NCBI GenBank assembly: GCA_016222805.1 | Contig: JACRQG010000027.1 | Location: forward strand, 358,232-422,231 | DNA length: 64,000 nt | Direction of reading: 5' to 3' | Origin: Verrucomicrobiota bacterium | GTDB lineage: Bacteria; Verrucomicrobiota; Verrucomicrobiia; Opitutales; Opitutaceae | Shown: piece by piece, positions 1 to 8,887 of the stretch | Position numbering within the stretch: the stretch's first letter is position 1 | Layout of the letters: each line of letters begins with the position of its first letter | Position numbers and translations under genes: made by a program | Notes under the pieces: model-generated | Told to the model about the DNA's origin: nothing | Database searches by the model: none | Seen by the model: only the letters and a program-made list of their open reading frames with translations

Positions 1-1
1 C

Positions 2-1294
2 GGCCTGCGTTACCCGACCCCGTGGACGCGCGACAGCGCGGTCAATGCGTGGAACGGGCTTTCCCTGATCGCGCCCGGCGTGGCGGCGAATAACTTCCGC
101 GCCGTGCTGCAACGGGAGGACGGGCGGGTGCTGATCGGCGGCGAGTACTGGGACGCGGTGGTCTGGATCCCGGCGGCGTGGCACCACTACCTCTGCACGG
201 GCGACCGCGACTTCCTGGCCTTCGCCCGCCAGGTGGGCGCCGACACCCTCCGACAGCGTGAAGAGAACGAATACGACGCCGCGGACGGCCTGTTCCGCGG
301 ACCCGGCTGGAGCGATGGCGTGGCGGCCTACCCGGACCGGTATGCCCAGGCGGGCCGGAGCGCGATCCTGGCCTGGCTGGAGAGGCACCCCGACAAGAGG
401 GTCAAACCGGGAGTGGGGTTTCCGATGAAGGCGCTCTCGACCAACTGCCTTTACTTCAGTGCCTATCAAACGATGGCCCGCATGGAGCGGGCACTGGGTC
501 GGGACGGAAGCCCCGCGTGGGACAAAAGGGCGGCACGGCTGAAAGACGCCATCAACCGCCAGCTGTGGAATGAAGCGGCGGGCAACTACCGCTTCTTTGT
601 CGACCCGGAGGGGCCTTGCGAGCTGCAGGAGGGGCTCGGCGCCGCGTACGCGATTCTCTTTGGGATCGCGGATGCCCGGCAGGCGGCCTCGGTCTTTGCG
701 CGCCAGCACGTGACTCCGGCGGGGCTGCCGTGCGGCTGGCCAAACCTCCCGCGCTACGAACGCCCCGACGGCCAGTCGTTCGGGAGGCACATCGGCACGG
801 TCTGGCCGCAGATTCAGGGATTCTGGGCGGAGGCGGCGGCGCGACACGGGCGGGTGGACCTGCTGCAGCATGAACTCTTCACCCTGGCCCGCCACGCGGT
901 GCGCGACCTGCAGTTTGCCGAGCTCTATCATCCCCTGACGGGTGAAAGCTACGGTGGGCTGCAGGAAGGACCCAGCGGGGAGGGAATCATCCTCTGGGAA
1001 TCGCAACCGCGGCAGTCATGGGCGGCCACGGCGTTCGTGCGTATGGTGCTGCACGGCGTGGTCGGCCTGCGCGTCGAGGAAGATGGCCTGCGGTTTGCGC
1101 CCTGTGTGCCGCCGGGATTGGGACGGATCCTCGTGCGCGGTCTCCGCTATCGGGAGCGGGATCTCTCGATCGAAATCGACGGGCAGGGCACGCGCCTGGC
1201 GCAAGGGCGCGTCGACGGTCGCGCTCCTTCAGGGGCGTTTGTGCCCGCGCCCGGCTCGGGCCCGATTCGCGTGGAGCTGAAAGTCAGTGACTGA
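2..1294 (+). CDS. Six-hairpin glycosidase-like protein, 5' end outside window
   Basis: The reading frame is open from the first full codon of the window, so the N-terminal part of the gene is missing; the GTG at 80 is an internal valine. The visible C-terminal part (about 430 residues) has the aromatic and acidic pattern of an alpha/alpha toroid glycosidase: TPWTRDSAVNAWNG near the edge, GGEYWDAVVWIP, then GRHIGTVWPQIQGFW and a short beta-rich tail after WESQPRQSWAAT. This resembles the clan of GH37, GH63 and debranching-type enzymes, but I cannot assign a GH family or substrate. The next gene starts 27 bp downstream on the same strand, and the neighbours are also secreted-type enzymes, suggesting a role in sugar breakdown. 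Confidence 0.6.
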   Translation, partial: GLRYPTPWTRDSAVNAWNGLSLIAPGVAANNFRAVLQREDGRVLIGGEYWDAVVWIPAAWHHYLCTGDRDFLAFARQVGADTLRQREENEYDAADGLFRGPGWSDGVAAYPDRYAQAGRSAILAWLERHPDKRVKPGVGFPMKALSTNCLYFSAYQTMARMERALGRDGSPAWDKRAARLKDAINRQLWNEAAGNYRFFVDPEGPCELQEGLGAAYAILFGIADARQAASVFARQHVTPAGLPCGWPNLPRYERPDGQSFGRHIGTVWPQIQGFWAEAAARHGRVDLLQHELFTLARHAVRDLQFAELYHPLTGESYGGLQEGPSGEGIILWESQPRQSWAATAFVRMVLHGVVGLRVEEDGLRFAPCVPPGLGRILVRGLRYRERDLSIEIDGQGTRLAQGRVDGRAPSGAFVPAPGSGPIRVELKVSD

Positions 1295-1321
1295 CGCGGC
1301 GCCGCCGCCGTCACTTGTCTC

Positions 1322-3823
1322 ATGCAACCGCGAACGCTCCGCCGCGCCGTCTCTGGTGTTATCGTGTTGATCCTGGCTTCACTGACGGCAGCGGCCACGC
1401 GCGAGGTCCATGAGGACCTCAACCTCGCCGAGATCCGGCAGCGACCGGGCCTGCAACCCGGCGCCCACCTGCTCCACAACGGCTGGGGTGTGACCCCCGC
1501 CGGCACCGCGACCCGGGTGAGCGACATGGTGTTGAAGATGGTGATCTCTCCGGATCAGCGCCGACTGGTGGCGGTCAGCGGCGGCTTCAACGACACGGGC
1601 TTGACGCTGCTGGATCCCGTCACGCGCGAAGTCGTGCAGTTTCTTCCGCTGCGGAAATCCTGGAACGGCCTCGCGTTCAGCCGCGACGGCCGCCGCCTCT
1701 TCGTCGGCAGCGGCGATCTCGGGGTGATTCACGTCTTCACCTATGACGGGGACCGGGCCACGCCGGCGCCGGAGGTGAAGCCACGCCTGCCGGGCCCGCG
1801 CCCCGTGTTTGTCGCCGGCCTGGCGGTTCACCCCGAGACGGGCCGCGTGTACGTCTGCAACGAGGCCAACCACGAGGTGTGGGTGCTCCACCCCGACACG
1901 CTTGAACTCGAGACCATTGTGCCGGTGGGACCGCATCCGCATTCGTGCGTCGTCGGCGCCGATCGCAAACACCTCTACGTCACCAACTGGGGTGGGCGTT
2001 CCGTCAGTATCATCGACACCACGACGCATCGCCGCGTGCGCGACGTGACGGTCGGCCTGCGGCCCAATGATCTGGCGCTCGCCCCCGATGGACGTCTGTT
2101 CGTGGCCTGCGCGGGCGACAACACGGTGCACGTGATTGCCACCGATCGGCTGGAGCGGCTCGGCGAGCCGGCGAGTCCCGCGCGGCGCCTGTGGGAGGGC
2201 ACGCGGGAGGTGTTGTCCACCTCGCTGTACCCGGGGGCCCTGGAGGGCAGCACGCCTTGCGCCGTGGCGGTGGCGCCGGATGGGGCGACGCTCTTTGTCG
2301 TCAACGCGGACAACAACAACGTGATGGTGGTCGACATCTCGAGCCGCCTGACCTCCGAGGATCGCGAGCGGGGCGGCCGGATGTCGCTGGTCAACGGTTT
2401 CATTCCCGTCGGGTGGTATCCGACCGCCGTGGCGGTGAGTCCCGACAACCAGACCCTCTTCGTGGCCAACGGCAAGGGCCTGACCTCGCGGGCCAACTAT
2501 CCGGCCCGCACCGCGAAGACGACGGCGCCCTTCGGCTCGGTGGCCTTTGATCCGATCGGGCGCACGCTGGAGGGATCGATTCTCGCCATCCCGCGCCCGG
2601 ACACGCGGCAGATGGCCGCGTTCACCGCGCAAGTGCGGAAAAACTCCCCCTACACGCCCGAGTCGCTCCGCCGGGCGCCGCTGCCGGAAACTTCGGTCAT
2701 TCCGGCCCGGGTGGGCGATCCCTGTCCGATCAAGTACGTGCTCTACATCATCAAGGAAAACCGCACCTACGACCAGGTGCTGGGGGATTTGCAGGACGCC
2801 GCGGGCAAGCCGCTGGGCAACGGCGACCCGCACCTGGCGATCTTCGGGGAGAAAGTAACGCCGAACCACCATCAGCTCGCCCGGGAGTACGTGCTGCTCG
2901 ACAACCTCTACTCGAATAGCGAGGTCAGCGTCGACGGGCACAGCTGGTGCGATGCGGCGATCGCGACCGATTTCAACCAGCGGTCCTGGATCGTCGGCTA
3001 TTCAGGGCACGGGAAGCTTCCGGGCAACGAGGAGATGGAGAATCCCGCCAATGGCTATCTCTGGGATCTCTGCCGGCGCCACGGTGTGAGCTACAAGAAC
3101 TACGGCGAAGGGGCACAGCGGGTGCCGTCGATTCACCGCGGTCGCTGGGCGGCGAGCTGGCAGGAGACCCGGGACATGAACCTGGTGGATTTCTGGATCG
3201 AGGACCTTCACGCGGCCGAGAAGACCGGGGAACTGCCGCGCTTCACGGTGATGTCCTTGGGCGAGGACCACACCTATGGCACGACGCCCGGCTCCTTAAC
3301 GCCGGAAGCCTGCGTGGGCAGCAACGATGTCGGCCTGGGCAAGATCGTGGCCGCCGCGAGCCGGAGCCGTTTCTGGCGCGAGATGGCAATCTTCGTGATC
3401 GAGGACGACACCCAGAATGGGCCTGACCACGTCGACGCCCATCGGACGGTCGGGTACGTCATCAGCCCCTACGTGAAACGCGGGTACGTCGACTCCACGC
3501 TCTACACCACCGCCAGCATGATTCGGACGATGGAGCTCATTCTCGGTCTGCCTCCGCTGACGCAGTACGACGCGGCGGCGACCCCGATGTTTGCGTGCTT
3601 CCAGCGGGAGGCGGTGGTGGTGCCGTACGACGTGCGGACGCCCGCGGTCGACCTCCACGCGCGCAATACGAAGAAGTCGGTCTTCTGGCAGGAATCGTCA
3701 CGGATGAACTTTGCCGAGGTGGATCGGGCGCCGGAGGACCTGCTCAACCGCATCCTCTGGCACCATGCCCGGGGCGACGCGCCGTACCCGGCTCCAATCC
3801 ACCGTGCGATCTTCACGCGCTAG
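1322..3823 (+). CDS. Exported YVTN beta-propeller / alkaline-phosphatase-type phosphoesterase fusion
   Basis: 833 residues. An N-terminal hydrophobic segment (about residues 8-25, ending TAAAT) looks like a signal peptide. Residues about 60-400 carry repeated beta-propeller blades of YncE/YVTN type (VAVAPDGATLFVVNADNNNV, VAVSPDNQTLFVANG). From about residue 470 the phosphoesterase domain begins with KYVLYIIKENRTYDQVLGD and continues with LLDNLYSNSEVSVDGH, FTVMSLGEDHTYGT and IFVIEDDTQNGPDHVDAHR, matching the PF04185-like metal-dependent fold with its Asp/His ligands. The fusion of a propeller and a phosphoesterase is a recognised architecture, but the substrate is unknown. It is probably periplasmic. 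It converges with the FAD oxidoreductase gene across a hairpin-bearing gap. Confidence 0.82.
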   Translation: MQPRTLRRAVSGVIVLILASLTAAATREVHEDLNLAEIRQRPGLQPGAHLLHNGWGVTPAGTATRVSDMVLKMVISPDQRRLVAVSGGFNDTGLTLLDPVTREVVQFLPLRKSWNGLAFSRDGRRLFVGSGDLGVIHVFTYDGDRATPAPEVKPRLPGPRPVFVAGLAVHPETGRVYVCNEANHEVWVLHPDTLELETIVPVGPHPHSCVVGADRKHLYVTNWGGRSVSIIDTTTHRRVRDVTVGLRPNDLALAPDGRLFVACAGDNTVHVIATDRLERLGEPASPARRLWEGTREVLSTSLYPGALEGSTPCAVAVAPDGATLFVVNADNNNVMVVDISSRLTSEDRERGGRMSLVNGFIPVGWYPTAVAVSPDNQTLFVANGKGLTSRANYPARTAKTTAPFGSVAFDPIGRTLEGSILAIPRPDTRQMAAFTAQVRKNSPYTPESLRRAPLPETSVIPARVGDPCPIKYVLYIIKENRTYDQVLGDLQDAAGKPLGNGDPHLAIFGEKVTPNHHQLAREYVLLDNLYSNSEVSVDGHSWCDAAIATDFNQRSWIVGYSGHGKLPGNEEMENPANGYLWDLCRRHGVSYKNYGEGAQRVPSIHRGRWAASWQETRDMNLVDFWIEDLHAAEKTGELPRFTVMSLGEDHTYGTTPGSLTPEACVGSNDVGLGKIVAAASRSRFWREMAIFVIEDDTQNGPDHVDAHRTVGYVISPYVKRGYVDSTLYTTASMIRTMELILGLPPLTQYDAAATPMFACFQREAVVVPYDVRTPAVDLHARNTKKSVFWQESSRMNFAEVDRAPEDLLNRILWHHARGDAPYPAPIHRAIFTR

Positions 3824-3918
3824 GTAGCCGCACGCTGCGGACGGTGAAACGGCGCGGCGGGTATTCCCAAACCCGCGCGACGGGGTCGTCGCGCCTAGAG
3901 GGAACGCGCGGACCGATG

Positions 3919-3947
3919 TGGGCGGGGCGCCCCCGTCCCGCCGCCCG
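3919..3947. terminator. GC-rich hairpin between convergent genes
   Basis: The 125-bp gap between the convergent genes ending at 3823 and 3949 holds a GGGCGG...CCGCCC palindrome (about 3919-3946) preceded by TGTGGGCGGGGCG, plus a smaller CGCGACGGGGTCGTCGCG palindrome at about 3877-3894. It could end transcription from both sides, although no clear U-tract is visible. The TGTGGGCGGGGCG word also recurs in the repeats at 34.4, 39.8, 54.2 and 61.8 kb, so this may be a degenerate repeat unit instead. Confidence 0.4.
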
Positions 3948-3948
3948 C

Positions 3949-6048
3949 CTACTTCACCGGCACCCAGCGTACGGCGTCGAGGATCACGTGGCCGTCGGTG
4001 CCGGCGTTGGTGAGGGTCACGGTGCCGGTGCGATCAAAACGGTACCGACCCACCGCGCCGAAGTGCCGATCGATCGGAGGCGCCTCGCGCTGGTTGAGCT
4101 TCACCTGGGCGACTCCGCCCGCGTGGGCAATCGCGACGGGCACATTGGTGGCGCGGTTGGGATTGCGGGTCCAGGCGACCTGCACCTCGTAGGTTCCGGG
4201 GGCCGGCAGGGTGGCGGTGAAGACCGCCGAGGAATGCCCGTCGCGGGCGTCGCCGTCGTGCCGGTAGCCCGCATGGATCCCGCTGCCCAGGGTGGAAACC
4301 TGCCACGTCCCAGTGAGGGTCGCTTCGCTGTCGTCAACCAGGACGCCTTCGAACCGGCTCCGCGGGGTGAGGTTTGCGCCTCCGGTCGCGGGCGCGCGGG
4401 GAGCCGGCGTGTGGTCGAGGATCTGGCGGTCCGCGGTCAGGCGGGCGCGCAATTGCTCGTACGGGACGGCCTGCACCGACGTGCGCCCCCGAATCGCCAG
4501 GCTCGCCGCCGTCGCGGCGGACTGCCCGAGCACCATGAAGACCGGCTCCATCCGGATGGAGCCGAAGGCGATGTGGGTGGCCGAGAGGCACACCGGCACG
4601 AGGAGATTTTCGCATTCGCCGCGCTTGGGGATGATCGAGCGATAGCTGATGGGATAGGGAGGGAAGCCGCCCACCTGGACGTCGCCCTCGTTGCGCACGT
4701 GCCCGTTGGCGTCGACGTGGCGCTGGACGTGATGCGAGTCCATGGTGTAGGCCCCCATGCCGACGGAGTCGGTGATCTTCTCGCGCTGCTGGCAGTGGTG
4801 CTGGGTCATCACGAGGTCGCTGATCATCCGGCGGGCTTCGCGGACGTAGAGTTGTTCCTGCCAGCCCGCGCCCTCGGTGAACTCGTCCTTCGTCATGCCC
4901 CAGCGGGAGATTTGCGCGCGGATCTTCTCCGGCATGCGGGGATGGTAGGCCAGGGTCCACATCAGGCCCTGCTGGTAGAGGCGATGGCGCGCGGCGATCG
5001 CGGCGCGGTCCGCGTAGCTGGCGTCGGGGTAGGCGTAGTTCTGGCCGATAAAATCCGTGGAGAAGCCGAGCCGGTTGTTGGTGTCGGTCTTTCGGTTGGG
5101 CATCGAGGAGTTGATCCACGGCAGGCCGGTCTCGCCGGCTTCATAGTTGCGCAGGAGCAGTTCGTACCACTGCTCGACGTAGCCGGCGGGCTTGGCGAAG
5201 GGAATGCGGTTGTCGGGATGGTCGGTGAGGCACATGCGGTAGCAGTAGGCCTGCACGCGCTGATCGCCGGCGCCCTCGGTGCCGGGGCCCTGGGGATCGA
5301 TGAAGGGCAGCAACCCGCTCTTCGGGTCGCCTTTCACGATGTACGGATCCACTCCGCGGACGAACTGGTGGTGCCGTGCCTGTGCGGTCTGCACGCCGTT
5401 GAGGGTTTCGCCGTATTGGGCGTTGGCCTCGCGTCCCACGGTGTAACTTACCCCGGCGGCCGCCAGGAGGTCACCTTCGTAGGTGGCGTCGATGAACATC
5501 TGCCCGGCAAACACGCGGCCCGATTCCATCGTGATGCTGACGATGCGACCGCCTTCCTTTCGCACGCCCTTGGCGCGATCGAGGCGTTCGTTGCGGATCA
5601 CCTCGAGACTGGTCTCGGCAATCCAGTCGCGATAGATCTTGAGCGCGGCGGACGGCTCGAAGGTCCACATGGAATCCTCGCCCGGCGCGGTGCGGGTCTG
5701 ACCCGAGTCCTGGTACTGCTGCCGCGTTTGCCAGCGCCAGGCGCCGGGCTGGGCGTAATGGGCGGCGACGCGGCGGTAGAATTCGCGGGAAAGGCCGCCG
5801 ATCACCTGCTTGTTGCCGATGTCGGTCTGCCCGAGTCCCCCGGTGGTCAGGCCGCCCTCGCGGGCGGACGGCTCAATCACGACGACCGTATGTCCCATCG
5901 CCTTCGCCTGGAACCCGGCCACCAGCCCGCCGCTGGTCCCTCCGTAGACCACAATGTCGCGCGTGATGGCAGGCGCGGCGAATGCCGGGGAAGCAAGGGC
6001 GACGGCGCACAGGGCCGACGGGAGCAGGGAAGGGCAGCGGAAGGTCAT
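3949..6048 (-). CDS. Exported FAD-dependent oxidoreductase with C-terminal golvesin-like domain
   Basis: 699 residues. The signal peptide ends near ASPAFAAP. The dinucleotide-binding start VVYGGTSGGLVAGFQAKAMG (about residues 32-52) with a following acidic residue (VVIEPS) and GGLTTGGLGQTD is typical of the FAD-dependent oxidoreductase family PF12831, often labelled xanthan-lyase-associated. The long middle part (FIDATYEGDLLAAAGV, GQSAATAASLAI) fits the same family. The last 130 residues, from FEGVLVDDSEATLTGTW to VILDAVRWVPVK, look like a golvesin/xanthan-lyase C-terminal beta-sandwich that may bind carbohydrate. The protein probably acts in the periplasm or at the surface on a polysaccharide-derived substrate. 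It is divergent from the next gene. Confidence 0.8.
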   Translation of the reverse strand: MTFRCPSLLPSALCAVALASPAFAAPAITRDIVVYGGTSGGLVAGFQAKAMGHTVVVIEPSAREGGLTTGGLGQTDIGNKQVIGGLSREFYRRVAAHYAQPGAWRWQTRQQYQDSGQTRTAPGEDSMWTFEPSAALKIYRDWIAETSLEVIRNERLDRAKGVRKEGGRIVSITMESGRVFAGQMFIDATYEGDLLAAAGVSYTVGREANAQYGETLNGVQTAQARHHQFVRGVDPYIVKGDPKSGLLPFIDPQGPGTEGAGDQRVQAYCYRMCLTDHPDNRIPFAKPAGYVEQWYELLLRNYEAGETGLPWINSSMPNRKTDTNNRLGFSTDFIGQNYAYPDASYADRAAIAARHRLYQQGLMWTLAYHPRMPEKIRAQISRWGMTKDEFTEGAGWQEQLYVREARRMISDLVMTQHHCQQREKITDSVGMGAYTMDSHHVQRHVDANGHVRNEGDVQVGGFPPYPISYRSIIPKRGECENLLVPVCLSATHIAFGSIRMEPVFMVLGQSAATAASLAIRGRTSVQAVPYEQLRARLTADRQILDHTPAPRAPATGGANLTPRSRFEGVLVDDSEATLTGTWQVSTLGSGIHAGYRHDGDARDGHSSAVFTATLPAPGTYEVQVAWTRNPNRATNVPVAIAHAGGVAQVKLNQREAPPIDRHFGAVGRYRFDRTGTVTLTNAGTDGHVILDAVRWVPVK

Positions 6049-6232
6049 CGGGGAGTGAATCGCGGTGGGAGGTTGGAGGTGGAACCGTGAGTCGGCGACG
6101 TCAAAGCGGGGCCTCGCGTTGGTTTTCCCGGTCGCGCCATCGAGGCTGGCCCGAGATTGCCGTCAGGCGGCGCGGTGAGGCGGGGCATGGCGGGAGTTGC
6201 CGCCGGCACGTTCGTTGCGCAAGGATCGCCGG

Positions 6233-7783
6233 ATGATCCTGCGCAGTTTCCTGGTAACCTGGATCGGTTCTACCCTGGTCTTCGGCGCCGCGCTCCGGCC
6301 GGGAGCGGAACCGGGCCGGACGGTGTTGGTCGGCCTGGAGCCCGGGGGACGATTGCGCTACCCGGCGTATTCGGCCGGGGGCGACACGCTGCCGGATTTC
6401 TCCCACTGTGGCTTCGGAGGCGGGGGCGTGGCGTTGCCCGTCGCGCCGGTGCGCGAACGGCTCACGCCGCAGCCCGGCGGCGATGATGCGCCCCGGATCC
6501 AGGCCGCGCTGGACCGGGTGGGCGCCCTGCCTCCGGGGGAGGACGGTCTGCGCGGAGCAGTCCTGCTGAGCCGCGGGGAGTACCGTTGTGAGCAGCCCCT
6601 GCGGATCGAGGCCTCCGGGGTGGTCCTGCGGGGAGAAGGAGAAGGGACGGAGGGGACGGTGGTCGTGGCGAGCTACCGGCAGCAGCTCCCGCTGATTCGT
6701 GTCGGGGGCAAGTCCGGTCCCCGGGAACTGGGAGGACGGCAGCGTACCATCGCCGACGCGTATGTCCCGGTGGGGGCGCGTCGTTTCATGGTGGAAGATG
6801 CGGCCGGGCTGGCGGTGGGGCAGTCGGTCCTGGTGGTGCGGCGGGGAAATGCGGCGTGGATCACGGAACTGGGCATGGACCGAATCGTCCCACGGAAGAG
6901 TGATCCCGGTTCGACGCGGCAGTGGGGGCCGTTCGACTTGAAGTTCGACCGGGTGATCACGGCGATCGACGGCAGGGCGGTGACGATTGATGCGCCGATT
7001 GCCTGTGCGATCGACCGGCGGTGGGGCGGCGGGGTGGTGGCTCCGTACCAAGACGAGGCCCGAATCGAACGCTGCGGGGTGGAGCACCTGCGGGCCGTTT
7101 CGGTCTTTGACCGTGGCCAGACGGCCCTGCACCAGGGTGAGAAGGTCTGGGTCGACGAGCGCCATGCGACCCACCTGGTCAGCTTTGGGGCGGTGAAACA
7201 CGCCTGGGCGCGGCGGCTCACGACGGAGGGTTTCTACCATGGCCCGGTGCAGGTGGGCGGCGCCGCCAAGTGGGTGACGGTGGAGGATTGCACCTCCCAG
7301 GCGCCGGTGTCGCAGATCACGGGTGGCCGGCGGTATCCGTTTAGCGTGGACGGACAGCTGGTGCTGGTGCAGCGGTGCCGGTCGGACCGGGCGCGGCATG
7401 CGTTTGTCTTCGGGGCCCGGGTGCCGGGCCCGAATGTGTTTCTGGAGTGTGTGTCCACCCACGACTATGCCTCGAGCGAGCCGCATCACCGCTGGTCGGT
7501 GGGCGGCCTCTACGACAACGTGGAATCCCTGCTGGCGATCCAGGACCGCGGGAGCATGGGCACCGGCCATGGTTGGGCGGGGGCGAACTATGTGGTGTGG
7601 AATTGCCGGGGTTCCCTGATCTGTCAGCAGCCGCCGACGGCGCAGAACTTCGCGATCGGATTCGTCGGGCGGCGGGGCAAGGACGCTTATCCGCGCCCGA
7701 CGGGTTGGTGGGAAAGTGAAGGCACCCCGGTGGAGCCGCGCAGCCTGTACCGCGCCCAACTGGCGGCCCGGCTGGGGCCGTGA
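6233..7783 (+). CDS. Exported pectate-lyase-fold (beta-helix) protein of unknown function
   Basis: I chose the ATG at 6233 because AAGGA lies 7 bases upstream and the protein then opens with the hydrophobic stretch MILRSFLVTWIGSTLVFGAA, a likely signal peptide; upstream in-frame codons have no such support. The 516-residue product has the opening of a beta-helix protein (DDAPRIQAALDRVGAL, VLLSRGEYRCEQPLRIEASGVVLRGEG) followed by many short repeated strands (TVEDCTSQAPVSQITGGRRY, VLVQRCRSDRARHAFVFGAR). No catalytic residues can be assigned from sequence alone. Similar proteins occur in polysaccharide-degrading Verrucomicrobiota and Planctomycetota, but the function is not established. It is the first of four same-strand genes reaching to 11358. 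Confidence 0.72.
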   Translation: MILRSFLVTWIGSTLVFGAALRPGAEPGRTVLVGLEPGGRLRYPAYSAGGDTLPDFSHCGFGGGGVALPVAPVRERLTPQPGGDDAPRIQAALDRVGALPPGEDGLRGAVLLSRGEYRCEQPLRIEASGVVLRGEGEGTEGTVVVASYRQQLPLIRVGGKSGPRELGGRQRTIADAYVPVGARRFMVEDAAGLAVGQSVLVVRRGNAAWITELGMDRIVPRKSDPGSTRQWGPFDLKFDRVITAIDGRAVTIDAPIACAIDRRWGGGVVAPYQDEARIERCGVEHLRAVSVFDRGQTALHQGEKVWVDERHATHLVSFGAVKHAWARRLTTEGFYHGPVQVGGAAKWVTVEDCTSQAPVSQITGGRRYPFSVDGQLVLVQRCRSDRARHAFVFGARVPGPNVFLECVSTHDYASSEPHHRWSVGGLYDNVESLLAIQDRGSMGTGHGWAGANYVVWNCRGSLICQQPPTAQNFAIGFVGRRGKDAYPRPTGWWESEGTPVEPRSLYRAQLAARLGP

Positions 7784-7903
7784 CACCCGGGGTCGATCGC
7801 GGCGAAAGCCAACCGGGTGAACCGGTGCAAGGTTCGTGTTCGTGGGCCGCCGCGATGACCTTGAATCTCGACGTACGCTGGGTCCGAGGCAAAGTCACGA
7901 ACC

Positions 7904-8869
7904 GTGACCCCAGCCTGTTCTCAACGATTGCGTCTCCTGCTAGTGGGCTTGCTGGCCTTTGGCCTGGGGCTCGCCGCCACGACTCCCGGGAGGGCCGCGG
8001 AGAAGCGGAAGAAGGCCCCGCCGGCGTCCGCCGAGAGCGAGTTTCCCGGGGCCAACGACCAGCCCGGCAAGGTCTACGTCTACAAACAATCGGCCGGCGT
8101 TTCGCGCGAGCTGGAGATCTTCTTTCCGCCGGATTGGCGCGCCGACGCACCGCGCCGCCCGGGCGTGCTGCTCTTTCATGGGGGCGGTTGGACCGGGGGA
8201 ACCCTGAGTCAATTTCGCTACGCCTGCCGCTACCTGGCGAGCCGTGGACTGGTTGCCGCCACCGCCAACTATCGCATGCACTCACGCGCAGAGCGGGAGA
8301 AGCTGCCGGAGACCGAATCCTACAAGCGGGTCTGTGTGACCGACGCGAAAAGCGCGCTCCGGTGGATGAAGCAACATGCCGCCGAGTTGGGCATTGATCC
8401 GGATCGGATGATTACCGGCGGAGGATCAGCCGGCGGTCATGTCTCCGTCCTGGCCACGCTCAACCCGGGTCTGAGCGATCCCGCGGATCCCGCGGGCTTC
8501 GACACGCGGGTGGTGGCCTACCTGCTGTTCAATCCGGCGTTTCGGGCGGCCGACAGCACCGATCCGGAGGTCGACGTCCTGCGGCACCTGCGGGGCGGAT
8601 TGGCGCCGGCGGTGTTCTTCTTCGGCACGGAGGATGCGACGTGGAAACCCGGTACAGACGCGCTGCTGGCGGCGTTGCAGATGCAAGGAGGGAGTCGGGC
8701 GGAACTGTGGCTCGCCGAGGGCCAGGCCCACGGGTTCTTCAACCGTCCGCCCTGGCAGGATGTCACGCTGGCGGAGGCCGATCGCTTCCTGGTGCGACTT
8801 GGTCTGTTGCAGGGGGAAGGCACGCTGGCCCTTCCGGCCGGGGCGCCGCGACTGGTGCGGGCGCCGTGA
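7904..8869 (+). CDS. Exported alpha/beta-hydrolase esterase
   Basis: 321 residues from a GTG start; a TTG at 7928 would give a cleaner signal peptide and is the alternative. The oxyanion-hole motif HGGGW is at residues 92-96 and the nucleophile elbow GGSAGG places the catalytic serine at residue 175. FFGTEDATW and GQAHGFFN near the C-terminus supply the likely Asp and His of the triad. This is the BD-FAE/acetylesterase-like branch often found with polysaccharide-degrading enzymes, where it removes acyl groups from sugars. A 6-bp inverted repeat GTCACG-AAC-CGTGAC (7894-7908) overlaps the proposed start. The sialidase-like gene follows after 18 bp, so they are probably cotranscribed. Confidence 0.8.
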   Translation: MTPACSQRLRLLLVGLLAFGLGLAATTPGRAAEKRKKAPPASAESEFPGANDQPGKVYVYKQSAGVSRELEIFFPPDWRADAPRRPGVLLFHGGGWTGGTLSQFRYACRYLASRGLVAATANYRMHSRAEREKLPETESYKRVCVTDAKSALRWMKQHAAELGIDPDRMITGGGSAGGHVSVLATLNPGLSDPADPAGFDTRVVAYLLFNPAFRAADSTDPEVDVLRHLRGGLAPAVFFFGTEDATWKPGTDALLAALQMQGGSRAELWLAEGQAHGFFNRPPWQDVTLAEADRFLVRLGLLQGEGTLALPAGAPRLVRAP

Positions 8870-8887
8870 AGGACGGATTCACGCAGG

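Noticed and set aside
3595..6090. Long open frame on the plus strand opposite the FAD oxidoreductase
   Set aside because: No signal peptide, no motif and low-complexity composition; the minus strand carries clear FAD-binding and golvesin-like segments.
7894..7908. GTCACG-AAC-CGTGAC inverted repeat as a regulator site or riboswitch
   Set aside because: It is short and overlaps the proposed GTG start, with no wider conserved structure visible. It may be chance or may affect start choice.
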